NCBI GenBank assembly: GCA_023388205.1
Contig: JAEWGS010000106.1
Span: 1 to 7,345 of the forward strand
Reading direction: 5' to 3'
Source: Bacillota bacterium
Lineage (GTDB): Bacteria; Bacillota; Clostridia; Saccharofermentanales; Fastidiosipilaceae
DNA: 7,345 bases
This document shows positions 1 to 5,681 of the stretch, piece by piece. Each line of letters begins with the position of its first letter. Within the stretch, counting starts at the first letter, position 1. The notes beneath the pieces were generated by a model. It was not told the origin of the DNA, did not search any database, and saw only the letters and a program-made list of their open reading frames with translations. A program made the translations under genes and the position numbers.

Positions 1-1205
1 CTCATGGCACTGGCCTCAATTTCAAGCCCCGCGATGCAATGCGTGTCAAAAGAACTCATCGCCTCACCGAGCAAATCACAGGACTCCAAAAAGAGGTGGA
101 TTAAAAGCGGCATATACACGTTGAGCTCAAAGTTTCCCTGACTTTCAGCCATCGTCACACTCGTGTGATTGCCCATGACACGAAGCGCGACCATCGATAG
201 CGCCTCACATTGCGTCGGATTCACTTTGCCCGGCATAATCGAACTTCCAGGTTCATTGGCAGGTAATTTTAATTCCCCCAGTCCGCCTCTCGGACCGCTC
301 CCCAGCCATCTCACGTCGTTCGCAATCTTCATGAGGCCAGCTGCCAAAGTCGCCAATGCGCTGTGTGCGCGACAAATGGCACCCTTGCTGGACAGAGCTG
401 TAAATTTATTCGAAGCAGAAACAAAGGCTTGTTTCGTCTTTTCTGCAAGGACCGCCGCAACCGCCTCGCCAAAACCTTTTGACGTATTCAGCCCTGTGCC
501 AATCGCTGTGCCCCCGATTGCCAAGGATAATAGGCCTTCTCTTTGATACGTGATCTCTTGCTCAGCGGCTTCCAAAATACCGATCCATCCCGAAACTTCT
601 TCGGAAAATTTCATAGGAACCGCATCTTGCAAATGGGTGCGCCCCAACTTTCGCGTTTCGCCTGCGCGCGCTTTAAGCGACTCAAGTGCCGCCTTTAAGT
701 GAAGCAAAGCGGGCAAGAGTTTTTCTCTCAAAGCGGATTCGGCCGCCACGTGCATCGCCGTCGGGAAGACATCATTCGAACTTTGGCCGCAGTTAATCTG
801 ATCATTCGGATGAAGTCTTTCTCCCAGGCGTTGACTCGCCAGTTCCGCAATGACCTCATTCACATTCATATTGCTTTGCGTGCCGCTTCCCGTCTGATAC
901 ACCTTGAGGGGAAATTCTGCATCATAGCGGCCCGAGACGATCTCATCTGCGACGGCTTCAATCGCCTGCGCCTGTGAAGCGGTCAAACGGCCCTGACGGG
1001 CATTCACTCTGGCTGCAGCTCCTTTGACCAGCGCCAAAGCATAAATCTGCCGCAAAGGCATCTTCACACCGATCTTAAAATTTTGCACGCTCCGTTGCGT
1101 TTGAGCGCCCCAAAAGTGCTCGGCTGGCACCTCTATTTCGCCCATCGAATCTTTGGCTATACGGACTTTTTTTGCCTCAAATGGCTGCGACTCATGACTG
1201 CTCAT
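1..1205 (-). CDS. fumC: Fumarate hydratase class II (fumarase C), C-terminus cut by window edge
   Basis: Cytoplasmic, cofactor-free enzyme that interconverts fumarate and L-malate. The frame is open from the ATG at 1205 to the left edge, giving 401 codons; class II fumarases are about 460-470 residues, so roughly 60-65 C-terminal residues are missing. Visible family signatures: GSGTQSNMNVNEVI at about residues 106-119, GQSSNDVFPTAMH at 140-152, GRTHLQDA with His191, and the superfamily signature GSSIMPGKVNPTQCEA from 320. Ser321 and His191 sit at a constant +3 offset from the catalytic Ser318 and His188 of E. coli FumC. PGKVNPTQCEA followed by QGNFELNVYMP fits fumarase rather than aspartase, whose loop reads PAKVNPV. 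The start is set by GGGAGG at 1213-1218, seven bases upstream. An intrinsic terminator lies directly upstream, so expression needs read-through or a promoter right beside it. The nearby malic enzyme would consume the malate. Confidence 0.95.
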   Translation of the reverse strand, partial: MSSHESQPFEAKKVRIAKDSMGEIEVPAEHFWGAQTQRSVQNFKIGVKMPLRQIYALALVKGAAARVNARQGRLTASQAQAIEAVADEIVSGRYDAEFPLKVYQTGSGTQSNMNVNEVIAELASQRLGERLHPNDQINCGQSSNDVFPTAMHVAAESALREKLLPALLHLKAALESLKARAGETRKLGRTHLQDAVPMKFSEEVSGWIGILEAAEQEITYQREGLLSLAIGGTAIGTGLNTSKGFGEAVAAVLAEKTKQAFVSASNKFTALSSKGAICRAHSALATLAAGLMKIANDVRWLGSGPRGGLGELKLPANEPGSSIMPGKVNPTQCEALSMVALRVMGNHTSVTMAESQGNFELNVYMPLLIHLFLESCDLLGEAMSSFDTHCIAGLEIEASAM

Positions 1206-1221
1206 CTTTCATCCTCCCAAG

Positions 1222-1259
1222 AAAAAAAACGGAGGCTCCACTTCCGTGAAGTCCTCCGT
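1222..1259 (-). terminator. Intrinsic terminator after the acid phosphatase, abutting fumC
   Basis: Read on the minus strand, ACGGAGG (1259-1253) pairs with CCTCCGT (1235-1229). An inner ACTTC/GAAGT stem (1252-1248 with 1244-1240) closes a 3-base loop, and GGAG at 1239-1236 is left as a bulge. Eight T residues follow (complement of 1222-1229). It lies 30 bp past the phosphatase stop and only 4 bp before the fumC ribosome binding site, so it would also sit in any fumC leader transcribed from upstream. Confidence 0.85.
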
Positions 1260-1260
1260 C

Positions 1261-1266
1261 ATTTTA
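1261..1266 (-). promoter_or_regulatory. Possible weak -10 element for fumC
   Basis: TAAAAT (5 of 6 matches to TATAAT) lies between the phosphatase stop and the terminator hairpin. No good -35 is present at 16-18 bp. If used, transcription would start inside the first hairpin arm and so avoid termination, giving fumC its own short transcript. Very tentative. Confidence 0.2.
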
Positions 1267-1289
1267 ACGAATACTCAAGCTTTGCTCAC

Positions 1290-2258
1290 TTATTTGATGG
1301 GCTTCAAAGCTTTCTCACGAGCCGCAAGTTTGCCCGCTGCATCGAGCTTGTCCGGACCATAGATGGCCGATTCAAAAGAACCGTACATGGGGTTCGGGAA
1401 GACGATGAACTTCGCACCAAATTCAGCCTGAAGTTCTTCGACCTTGTTCAGGCGCTCAGTCAAGTCCTTCTTAGAGAATTCTTCAAAGTCATTGAGGTTG
1501 TCACCAAAGAGCATGATCAGCTCATTTTGTTCGGTGACTTTTTCACGGCGAGCCACTTTACCCGTCTTATCTTCCGGATCCTTGAGCATGACATGATCTT
1601 CGCCCTGGACCGGGATGCCCTCAGCCTTGAGGTTTTCGATCGTCGCTTCAAGCACATTCACGCCACGGTCGGAGATGTAGTAAATCTGCACGCCCTGTTC
1701 ATCGGCATAGTTCAAGAAATCCTTGGCGCCCGGAACGGCTTTGGCCGTCTTCAGCAAGCACCATTCGTCCCAACTCTTCGGTTCAAAGCCGGTGCCATCC
1801 TTGATGCACTGAGCCTGATACGGACCATTGTCAAGCACCGTCTCGTCGAGGTCGAGCGCGATCGCCAAAGGCTTATCACCCTTATTCTTGAGGGCTTCAT
1901 CCAAACGGAGCTTCGCAAGTGCGTAACCTTGCAAGAACAAAGCGCGCATTTCGCCCGAGTTCTGCCACCAATCGACGGCCAACATCATCTGCTGACTCAA
2001 AAGAGCCTGCGCGTCAAAGCTGTACTCGCTTTTTTCCGCTTGCGCTTCGCTCGTCTCAGGGCTCGCCTCAGTCGTAGCTTCTTTCGTCTCTTCCGAGCTT
2101 TGCACTTCAGATGCGCTTTCCTTCGTGCTTCCCTCTGTGGTCACTTGCGCTTCGGTCGTCGCTTTCGACTCTTCCTCCGCCTTCAAGAACGCAAAGGGGA
2201 CGCACAACAAGGTCGCCAAAGCGAATGCGACGCTCTTAGCCATAAACGATTTCTTCAT
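1290..2258 (-). CDS. Exported HAD acid phosphatase / 5'-nucleotidase, lipoprotein e(P4) family
   Basis: 322-residue HAD phosphohydrolase of the class C acid phosphatase (e(P4)) family, which removes phosphate from nucleotides and other monoesters at the cell surface. All four HAD motifs are visible: DLDET at 136-140 (nucleophile Asp136, acid/base Asp138), SDR at 196-198, a motif III lysine around 234-240, and GDNLND at 252-257 for Mg2+ binding. The signal peptide is MKKSFMAKS plus a hydrophobic core, with probable cleavage after FLKA near residue 27. Cys19 is preceded by TLL, a poor lipobox, although the family name implies a lipid anchor. Residues 28-78 are a low-complexity Glu/Ser/Thr/Ala linker, probably a spacer from the membrane or wall. 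The frame extends 45 codons upstream, but the ATG at 2258 is chosen because it has AGGAGG nine bases upstream and begins the signal peptide. It has its own promoter and terminator. The exact physiological substrate is unknown. Confidence 0.9.
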   Translation of the reverse strand: MKKSFMAKSVAFALATLLCVPFAFLKAEEESKATTEAQVTTEGSTKESASEVQSSEETKEATTEASPETSEAQAEKSEYSFDAQALLSQQMMLAVDWWQNSGEMRALFLQGYALAKLRLDEALKNKGDKPLAIALDLDETVLDNGPYQAQCIKDGTGFEPKSWDEWCLLKTAKAVPGAKDFLNYADEQGVQIYYISDRGVNVLEATIENLKAEGIPVQGEDHVMLKDPEDKTGKVARREKVTEQNELIMLFGDNLNDFEEFSKKDLTERLNKVEELQAEFGAKFIVFPNPMYGSFESAIYGPDKLDAAGKLAAREKALKPIK

Positions 2259-2267
2259 GAATCTGTT

Positions 2268-2273
2268 CCTCCT
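2268..2273 (-). promoter_or_regulatory. Ribosome binding site deciding the phosphatase start
   Basis: AGGAGG nine bases before ATG 2258. It rules out the longer reading from 2393, whose extra 45 codons run through the promoter and non-coding leader. Confidence 0.85.
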
Positions 2274-2299
2274 GCTATATCGCATGGAATAATGAATGC

Positions 2300-2328
2300 A
2301 TTGTACAACCAATCCGATCTTTTGTGCA
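2300..2328 (-). promoter_or_regulatory. Sigma-A-type promoter of the acid phosphatase gene
   Basis: TGCACA (2328-2323, 4 of 6 matches to TTGACA), a 17-bp spacer and TACAAT (2305-2300, 5 of 6 matches to TATAAT), about 40 bp upstream of the start codon. Upstream DNA is AT-rich (2335-2350), which could help recruit RNA polymerase. Confidence 0.55.
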
Positions 2329-2380
2329 TCCATTTTTAATAATTTTACCAACGGGTTAGCGCTTGATTTTTCAGCCCAAG

Positions 2381-2453
2381 GCTTTGCCCTCAAGTTCTTA
2401 GCTTGCTCTCGAGCCCTTGCTCTCGAGTTCCCGGCTTGCTCCGCGGGTCCTTA
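2381..2453. repeat. Four degenerate tandem repeats of 15-20 bp between malic enzyme and phosphatase
   Basis: Plus-strand units start at 2381, 2401, 2416 and 2434, each resembling GCTTGCTCTCGAGTTCTTA. Units 2 and 3 share CTTGCTCTCGAG exactly; unit 4 has CCGCGG in place of CTCGAG, and unit 1 has CTCAAG. The two CTCGAG palindromes (2408-2413 and 2422-2427) can pair with each other across an 8-base loop. There is no T tract on either strand, so this is not a standard terminator. Function unknown. Confidence 0.6.
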
Positions 2454-2462
2454 GCCAAAAGC

Positions 2463-3647
2463 TTAAAGTCTCGCCACGCCCGTCTTGCGTGCAGCTTCTG
2501 CCACAGCTTTAGCCACCGCCCTACAAACGCGCGCATCAAAAGCATCGGGCAAAATTCGCTCGGCGGACAGTTCATCCTCACTCAAAATCTGCGCCAAAGC
2601 CATCGCTGCCGCGACATTCATCTCTTCATTGATCTCTTTGGCTCGCACATCAAAAGCCCCGCGGAAAACCCCCGGGAAAGCCAAGACATTGTTGATCTGA
2701 TTCGGGAAATCCGAACGGCCCGTCGCCACCAGGCAAGCACCCGCTTCTTTGGCCTCATCCGGATAAATCTCAGGAACGGGATTGGCACAGGCAAAGACGA
2801 TCGCGCGTTCAGCCATCGAAGCGACCATCTCCTGACTCACAATGCCAGGCGCCGACACGCCAACAAAGACGTCTGCCCCGCGCATCGCATCCGCCAGAGA
2901 ACCCGATTGATCCTCAAGGTTCGTGCACTTAAGCATCTCTTTTTTAGACGCATCAAGGTCATTTCGCTGTGACGAGATGATCCCTTTGCGATCCGTCAAA
3001 ATAATATGTTTTGCACCAGCTGCCAACAAAAGTTTGGCAATCGCAATCCCCGCTGCACCCGCACCACTAAACACAATCTTCACATCTTCAATTTTTTTGT
3101 TCACTACGCGCAGCGCATTCAATAAGCCAGCCAAGGTGACAATGGCGGTCCCGTGTTGATCATCATGGAAAATGGGAATATCGCAGAGTTCTTTGAGGCG
3201 GCGTTCAATTTCAAAGCATCGAGGTGCCGCAATATCTTCAAGGTTAATCCCCGCGAAACTGCCCGAAATGTTGTAAATCGTCTGCACGATCTCATCGACA
3301 TCTTTGGTTTTGACACAAAGCGGAAAAGCATCCACATCCCCAAAGGCCTTAAAGAGCGCACACTTGCCTTCCATCACTGGCATGCCCGCCTCAGGGCCAA
3401 TATCGCCTAGACCCAGCACAGCCGTCCCGTCCGTCACGACCAAGGCGAGATTGTGACGGCGCGTCAACTGATAGGATTCATTGACATCTTCATGAATCGC
3501 CATACACGCTGCCGCGACCCCTGGGGTATAGGCCAAGGCTAAATCCTCCGACGTGGCCACAGGAACATGCGTGACGACCTCAATTTTTCCGCCCCATTCG
3601 CGATGTTTTTCCAAAGCGCGTGCTGCGTGCTCTTTTGTCCGATCCAT
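2463..3647 (-). CDS. Malic enzyme (malate dehydrogenase, oxaloacetate-decarboxylating), short bacterial form
   Basis: 394-residue cytoplasmic enzyme that oxidatively decarboxylates L-malate to pyruvate and CO2 while reducing NAD(P)+; the length fits the short MaeB-N-terminal/YtsJ-like bacterial class. Visible features: LAYTPGVA with catalytic Tyr40, EGKCALFKAFG with Lys95, metal ligands in LEDIAAP (Glu137, Asp138) and FHDDQHGT (Asp162/163), the Rossmann loop FSGAGAAG at 193-200, ANPVPEI at 288-294 and GRSDFPNQINN at 310-320. Asp219 at the end of the second Rossmann strand (ILTDRKG) would be compatible with NAD+, but related NADP+ enzymes also have it, so cofactor choice is open. There is no phosphotransacetylase-like C-terminal domain as in long MaeB. 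AGGAGG lies five bases before the ATG. The fumarase 1.3 kb downstream on the same strand makes its substrate. Confidence 0.95.
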   Translation of the reverse strand: MDRTKEHAARALEKHREWGGKIEVVTHVPVATSEDLALAYTPGVAAACMAIHEDVNESYQLTRRHNLALVVTDGTAVLGLGDIGPEAGMPVMEGKCALFKAFGDVDAFPLCVKTKDVDEIVQTIYNISGSFAGINLEDIAAPRCFEIERRLKELCDIPIFHDDQHGTAIVTLAGLLNALRVVNKKIEDVKIVFSGAGAAGIAIAKLLLAAGAKHIILTDRKGIISSQRNDLDASKKEMLKCTNLEDQSGSLADAMRGADVFVGVSAPGIVSQEMVASMAERAIVFACANPVPEIYPDEAKEAGACLVATGRSDFPNQINNVLAFPGVFRGAFDVRAKEINEEMNVAAAMALAQILSEDELSAERILPDAFDARVCRAVAKAVAEAARKTGVARL

Positions 3648-3658
3648 AAGTTCCTCCT

Positions 3659-3670
3659 CGGCTTTCGCCG
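3659..3670 (-). promoter_or_regulatory. GNRA hairpin touching the malic enzyme ribosome binding site
   Basis: On the minus strand CGGC-GAAA-GCCG forms a 4-bp GC stem with a GAAA tetraloop, ending one base before AGGAGG (3658-3653). It could stabilise the 5' leader or tune ribosome access. This is inference from sequence only. Confidence 0.4.
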
Positions 3671-3671
3671 C

Positions 3672-3677
3672 ATCATA
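3672..3677 (-). promoter_or_regulatory. Possible -10 element for the malic enzyme gene
   Basis: TATGAT (5 of 6 matches) lies 25 bp upstream of the start codon, but no recognisable -35 is found at 16-18 bp. No strong terminator separates CDF transporter and malic enzyme, so read-through is an alternative. Confidence 0.3.
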
Positions 3678-3702
3678 TTGTGTACAGCATAGACCTTTTT
3701 GA

Positions 3703-3711
3703 TGTGGATAA
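3703..3711 (-). promoter_or_regulatory. Single sequence matching the DnaA-box consensus
   Basis: TTATCCACA on the minus strand matches the DnaA box exactly. It is isolated, in the gap between CDF transporter and malic enzyme. It may be chance or a titration/regulatory site; there is no sign of an origin. Confidence 0.3.
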
Positions 3712-3715
3712 ACAG

Positions 3716-3742
3716 GGCTTTTCTATTTTTCTGCCGAAAGCC
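3716..3742. repeat. Inverted repeat between CDF transporter and malic enzyme
   Basis: GGCTTT and AAAGCC arms (3716-3721 and 3737-3742) flank a 15-base loop; CAG/CTG can extend the stem with a bulge. No T tract follows on the minus strand, so termination after the CDF gene would be weak at best. Confidence 0.35.
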
Positions 3743-3762
3743 TCCTGTCGAGCCTCAGATCC

Positions 3763-4926
3763 TCAATCCATTTCCACTTCGCCATAGGGCAGCCCCAAGT
3801 AACCTTGTTCGATCGTAATAACGGCATTATCTTTTGAATTTTTCTCCAAAAAAGCCTGTCGCAGGCCCTCTGCTATACCCGCTTCACTCATTCCTAAAGG
3901 AAGTCTCACATCGAAACACAAATTACGAAAGCGCCGCCCTTGCAAAAGGCGAAAATCATGTAATTCAAGTCTGGGATCATATTCTTTAAGTACAGACATC
4001 GCATACAGTTTCGCCTCTTGTTCCACCTGATCAGAATCGTCGACGGGATCTAAGTGCACGAGAAATTGAATGCCGAAAGCTTTGGCAATTCGCCGTTCAA
4101 TGTGATCCGCACAGTCATGCGCCTCCAACAAACTCATCTGTGACGGCAACTCCACATGAACACTTCCGAGCAAGCGATCCAATCCGTAGTCGTGAATTAA
4201 TAGATCATGTATCCCTTTCACTTTGGGCATAGATAGGATGGCTTTTTCTATATCATGGACCACCTGTCCTGACGGTGCATATCCCAAAATCCGATCCAAG
4301 GTCCGCCGTAAAATCTGTATGCCAGACAACAGGATCAAGATTGAAATGAGCAGCGCCAAAGCGGCATCCACGCGGGCACCTCCGATCGGACCTAAACTGG
4401 GACGCAAACTCAAGCCGATCAGCAAAACCAAAGACAAGAGCACATCCCAGGCACTATCTTGTGCCGCAAGGCGAAGGAGATCTGACGCATACTGTTGCGC
4501 CCTAGCTCTGTAAAAGAAAAAGAGCCCGGCCTTGACCCCAGCAGACACACACATCAGAACAAGAAGCAAAGGGCTCGGCAAAGGCAAAGCCTCCGGCTCA
4601 AACAAACGACGCACAGATGAATAGCCTGTCCCTAAGCCCAAGCTCATCACGAAGACGGCAAAAAGCATGGTCCCGATATATTCGCTCCTCGCATGCCCAA
4701 ATGGATGCGCCTCATCCGCCGGCTTTTTCGCAATCCAAAGGCTGAACGAACTCAAAACCGAAGTCAGACTGTCGCTCAAACTGTTCAAACCATCTGTGAG
4801 CACCGCTGGACTCTTAAAAATCACGCCAAAGAGAAATTTGACGCCCGCCAAAAGGATATTGATCACAAAACCCCAAAGCGTCGTCTCAATTTTTCCATCT
4901 CTTTTTTTTCGCTCTGCGCTTCCCAT
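3763..4926 (-). CDS. Cation diffusion facilitator (CDF) family metal transporter
   Basis: 387-residue inner-membrane transporter of the CDF family, which exports divalent metals by proton exchange as a dimer. Six hydrophobic segments are visible (about 18-37, 42-64, 84-106, 117-139, 156-174, 187-206). Signatures are TDGLNSLSD at 44-52 in TM2, the conserved HPFGHARSEYI loop at 74-84 and DSAWD at 157-161 in TM5. The Asn48/Asp52 plus Asp157/Asp161 pattern (no His in TM5) resembles the Mn-like CDF group more than the Zn group; specificity is not settled. A cytoplasmic dimerisation domain follows (IHDYG at 244-248, then the HVELPS strand at 257-262), with about 95 extra C-terminal residues. The frame opens at a TTG at 4971, but those 15 codons are a terminator hairpin, so ATG 4926 is preferred. 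Its ribosome site is poor (GGGG, four bases upstream), so translation may be modest or depend on upstream transcription. Confidence 0.92.
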   Translation of the reverse strand: MGSAERKKRDGKIETTLWGFVINILLAGVKFLFGVIFKSPAVLTDGLNSLSDSLTSVLSSFSLWIAKKPADEAHPFGHARSEYIGTMLFAVFVMSLGLGTGYSSVRRLFEPEALPLPSPLLLVLMCVSAGVKAGLFFFYRARAQQYASDLLRLAAQDSAWDVLLSLVLLIGLSLRPSLGPIGGARVDAALALLISILILLSGIQILRRTLDRILGYAPSGQVVHDIEKAILSMPKVKGIHDLLIHDYGLDRLLGSVHVELPSQMSLLEAHDCADHIERRIAKAFGIQFLVHLDPVDDSDQVEQEAKLYAMSVLKEYDPRLELHDFRLLQGRRFRNLCFDVRLPLGMSEAGIAEGLRQAFLEKNSKDNAVITIEQGYLGLPYGEVEMD

Positions 4927-4930
4927 CTTT

Positions 4931-4934
4931 CCCC
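4931..4934 (-). promoter_or_regulatory. Weak ribosome binding site of the CDF gene
   Basis: GGGG with only AAAG before ATG 4926, two bases after the terminator T tract. It is much weaker than the AGGAGG sites of the neighbouring genes, and leaves the CDF start the least certain in the window. Confidence 0.4.
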
Positions 4935-4935
4935 A

Positions 4936-4961
4936 TAAAAAAAGATGCCCGAAGGCATCTT
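4936..4961 (-). terminator. Intrinsic terminator with UUCG tetraloop after the KK-tail protein gene
   Basis: On the minus strand AAGATGCC-TTCG-GGCATCTT gives a perfect 8-bp stem with the very stable C(UUCG)G loop, followed by a run of seven T's that shares its first base(s) with the stem. It lies 20 bp past the stop of the lysine-tail protein and 10 bp before the CDF start codon. Confidence 0.92.
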
Positions 4962-4980
4962 CATGACTCAATAAAATTCT

Positions 4981-5412
4981 TTATTTTTTGCTGCTTTTGG
5001 TCTGACTTGCCTTCTTGGCGGTCGTTTTCTTCTCAGCCGTCTTCTTCGCCGGCGCTTTCTTCACAACTGGCTTTTTGCTTGCAGCCTTCTTCGGCGCAGT
5101 CGTCGCGCTCTTTTTGACACTTTTGCCGGCCTCACGCTCCGCCTGATTCTTCGCCAAAACCTCTTCCGCACGCTCATCACCCAAAACACGGCGCAACCAC
5201 TCTTCCGTAGCTTCCATGTCTAAAGCGGCTAACGTCTCTTGCGGATAAGGAGAACGGCTTCCTCCGCGGCCCACGATGAAGAAATCATCTGCCGCTCTGC
5301 GATACAGGGTTTCTTGGAATCCATAGTCTTCGCCGAAATAACCCACGGTCTGATCGCCAATGTATTCAGCTTTCTCCGTGTCATAAACCTTGCGACCCAG
5401 TTTCTGACGCAT
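4981..5412 (-). CDS. Small unnamed protein with histone H1-like lysine pentapeptide tail
   Basis: 143 residues, no signal peptide or membrane segment. Residues 1-87 look like a compact domain (KLGRKVYDTEKAEYIG at 4-19, ETLYRR at 34-39, FFIVGRGGSRSPY at 44-56, then an acidic EATEEWLRRVLGDERAEEVL helix at 67-86). This GRKVYDTE...ETLYR...GxGG...EEWL pattern resembles small Firmicute proteins often found on accessory elements, but I know no assigned function. Residues 97-143 hold 18 lysines. From 106 to 135 there are six consecutive pentapeptides of form xxKKx (APKKA, ASKKP, VVKKA, PAKKT, AEKKT, TAKKA). Such tails occur in H1-like and HupB-like DNA-binding proteins, so nucleic-acid binding is a reasonable inference, not shown. 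ATG 5412 is chosen for AGGAGG seven bases upstream; the frame continues to 5454. It has its own promoter and terminator, so it is monocistronic. Confidence 0.85.
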   Translation of the reverse strand: MRQKLGRKVYDTEKAEYIGDQTVGYFGEDYGFQETLYRRAADDFFIVGRGGSRSPYPQETLAALDMEATEEWLRRVLGDERAEEVLAKNQAEREAGKSVKKSATTAPKKAASKKPVVKKAPAKKTAEKKTTAKKASQTKSSKK

Positions 5413-5419
5413 TCTTTCT

Positions 5420-5425
5420 CCTCCT
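5420..5425 (-). promoter_or_regulatory. Ribosome binding site deciding the KK-tail protein start
   Basis: AGGAGG seven bases before ATG 5412. The longer reading from 5454 would place this site inside the coding region, and has no comparable site of its own. Confidence 0.85.
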
Positions 5426-5471
5426 TGCATGTCCGTACACACGCACAAAATCAAGCATTTTTTATGGACTG

Positions 5472-5500
5472 ATTCTATAAAGCTTCTTTCTATAGTTCAA
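5472..5500 (-). promoter_or_regulatory. Sigma-A-type promoter of the KK-tail protein gene
   Basis: TTGAAC (5500-5495, 4 of 6 matches), a 17-bp spacer and TAGAAT (5477-5472, 5 of 6 matches). The leader would be about 50 bases. The tandem repeats at 5515-5554 begin 14 bp upstream of the -35, where an activator could bind. Confidence 0.7.
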
Positions 5501-5514
5501 GTCTTATTTACAGC

Positions 5515-5554
5515 CTCTGTTTATCTCTGTTTATCTCTGTTCCCCTCTGTTTAA
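5515..5554. repeat. Four tandem 10-bp repeats upstream of the KK-tail gene promoter
   Basis: Plus-strand units CTCTGTTTAT, CTCTGTTTAT, CTCTGTTCCC and CTCTGTTTAA are directly adjacent, with CTCTGTT fixed in all four. The period equals about one DNA turn, so all copies present the same face. Position just upstream of a -35 box suggests a cooperative regulator site. No regulator is encoded in the window. Confidence 0.75.
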
Positions 5555-5616
5555 GCCATCTATTCTTGCGCTTATCGGCAGAAGCTCACAAAGCTCTTCA
5601 GCAAAGCTTGGACAAA

Positions 5617-5645
5617 GAAAAAAGACGACCTCCGTAGAGGTCGCC
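5617..5645 (-). terminator. Intrinsic terminator with UACG tetraloop after the BMP gene
   Basis: On the minus strand GGCGACCTC-TACG-GAGGTCGTC forms a 9-bp stem with one G-U pair and a UNCG-class loop, followed by TTTTTT. It lies 36 bp past the BMP stop codon and should isolate the nucleoside-uptake genes from the KK-tail gene. Confidence 0.92.
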
Positions 5646-5681
5646 TTCATACAACATGCTTGTGTCAAGATCGCCGATCAA

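Noticed and set aside
1083..2339. 418-codon open frame on the plus strand opposite the acid phosphatase
   Set aside because: It overlaps fumC, the terminator and the whole phosphatase, whose motifs are unmistakable; its product is an Arg/Phe/Leu/His-rich antisense reading with no domain and no ribosome site.
2259..2393. N-terminal extension of the phosphatase from 2393
   Set aside because: It would bury the signal peptide, cover the promoter and ignore the good AGGAGG at 2268-2273.
4902..4909. Run of eight A's (minus strand) near the start of the CDF gene as a phase-variation or slippage site
   Set aside because: Eight bases is short, the run simply encodes part of ERKKR, and the frame is intact; no supporting signal.
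4927..4971. TTG start giving the CDF protein 15 extra residues
   Set aside because: Those codons are the terminator stem-loop and its T tract, and no ribosome site precedes the TTG.
5413..5681. Small RNA or CRISPR-like array in the gap holding the 10-bp repeats
   Set aside because: The repeats are directly adjacent without spacers, and the gap is accounted for by a terminator, the repeats and a promoter.
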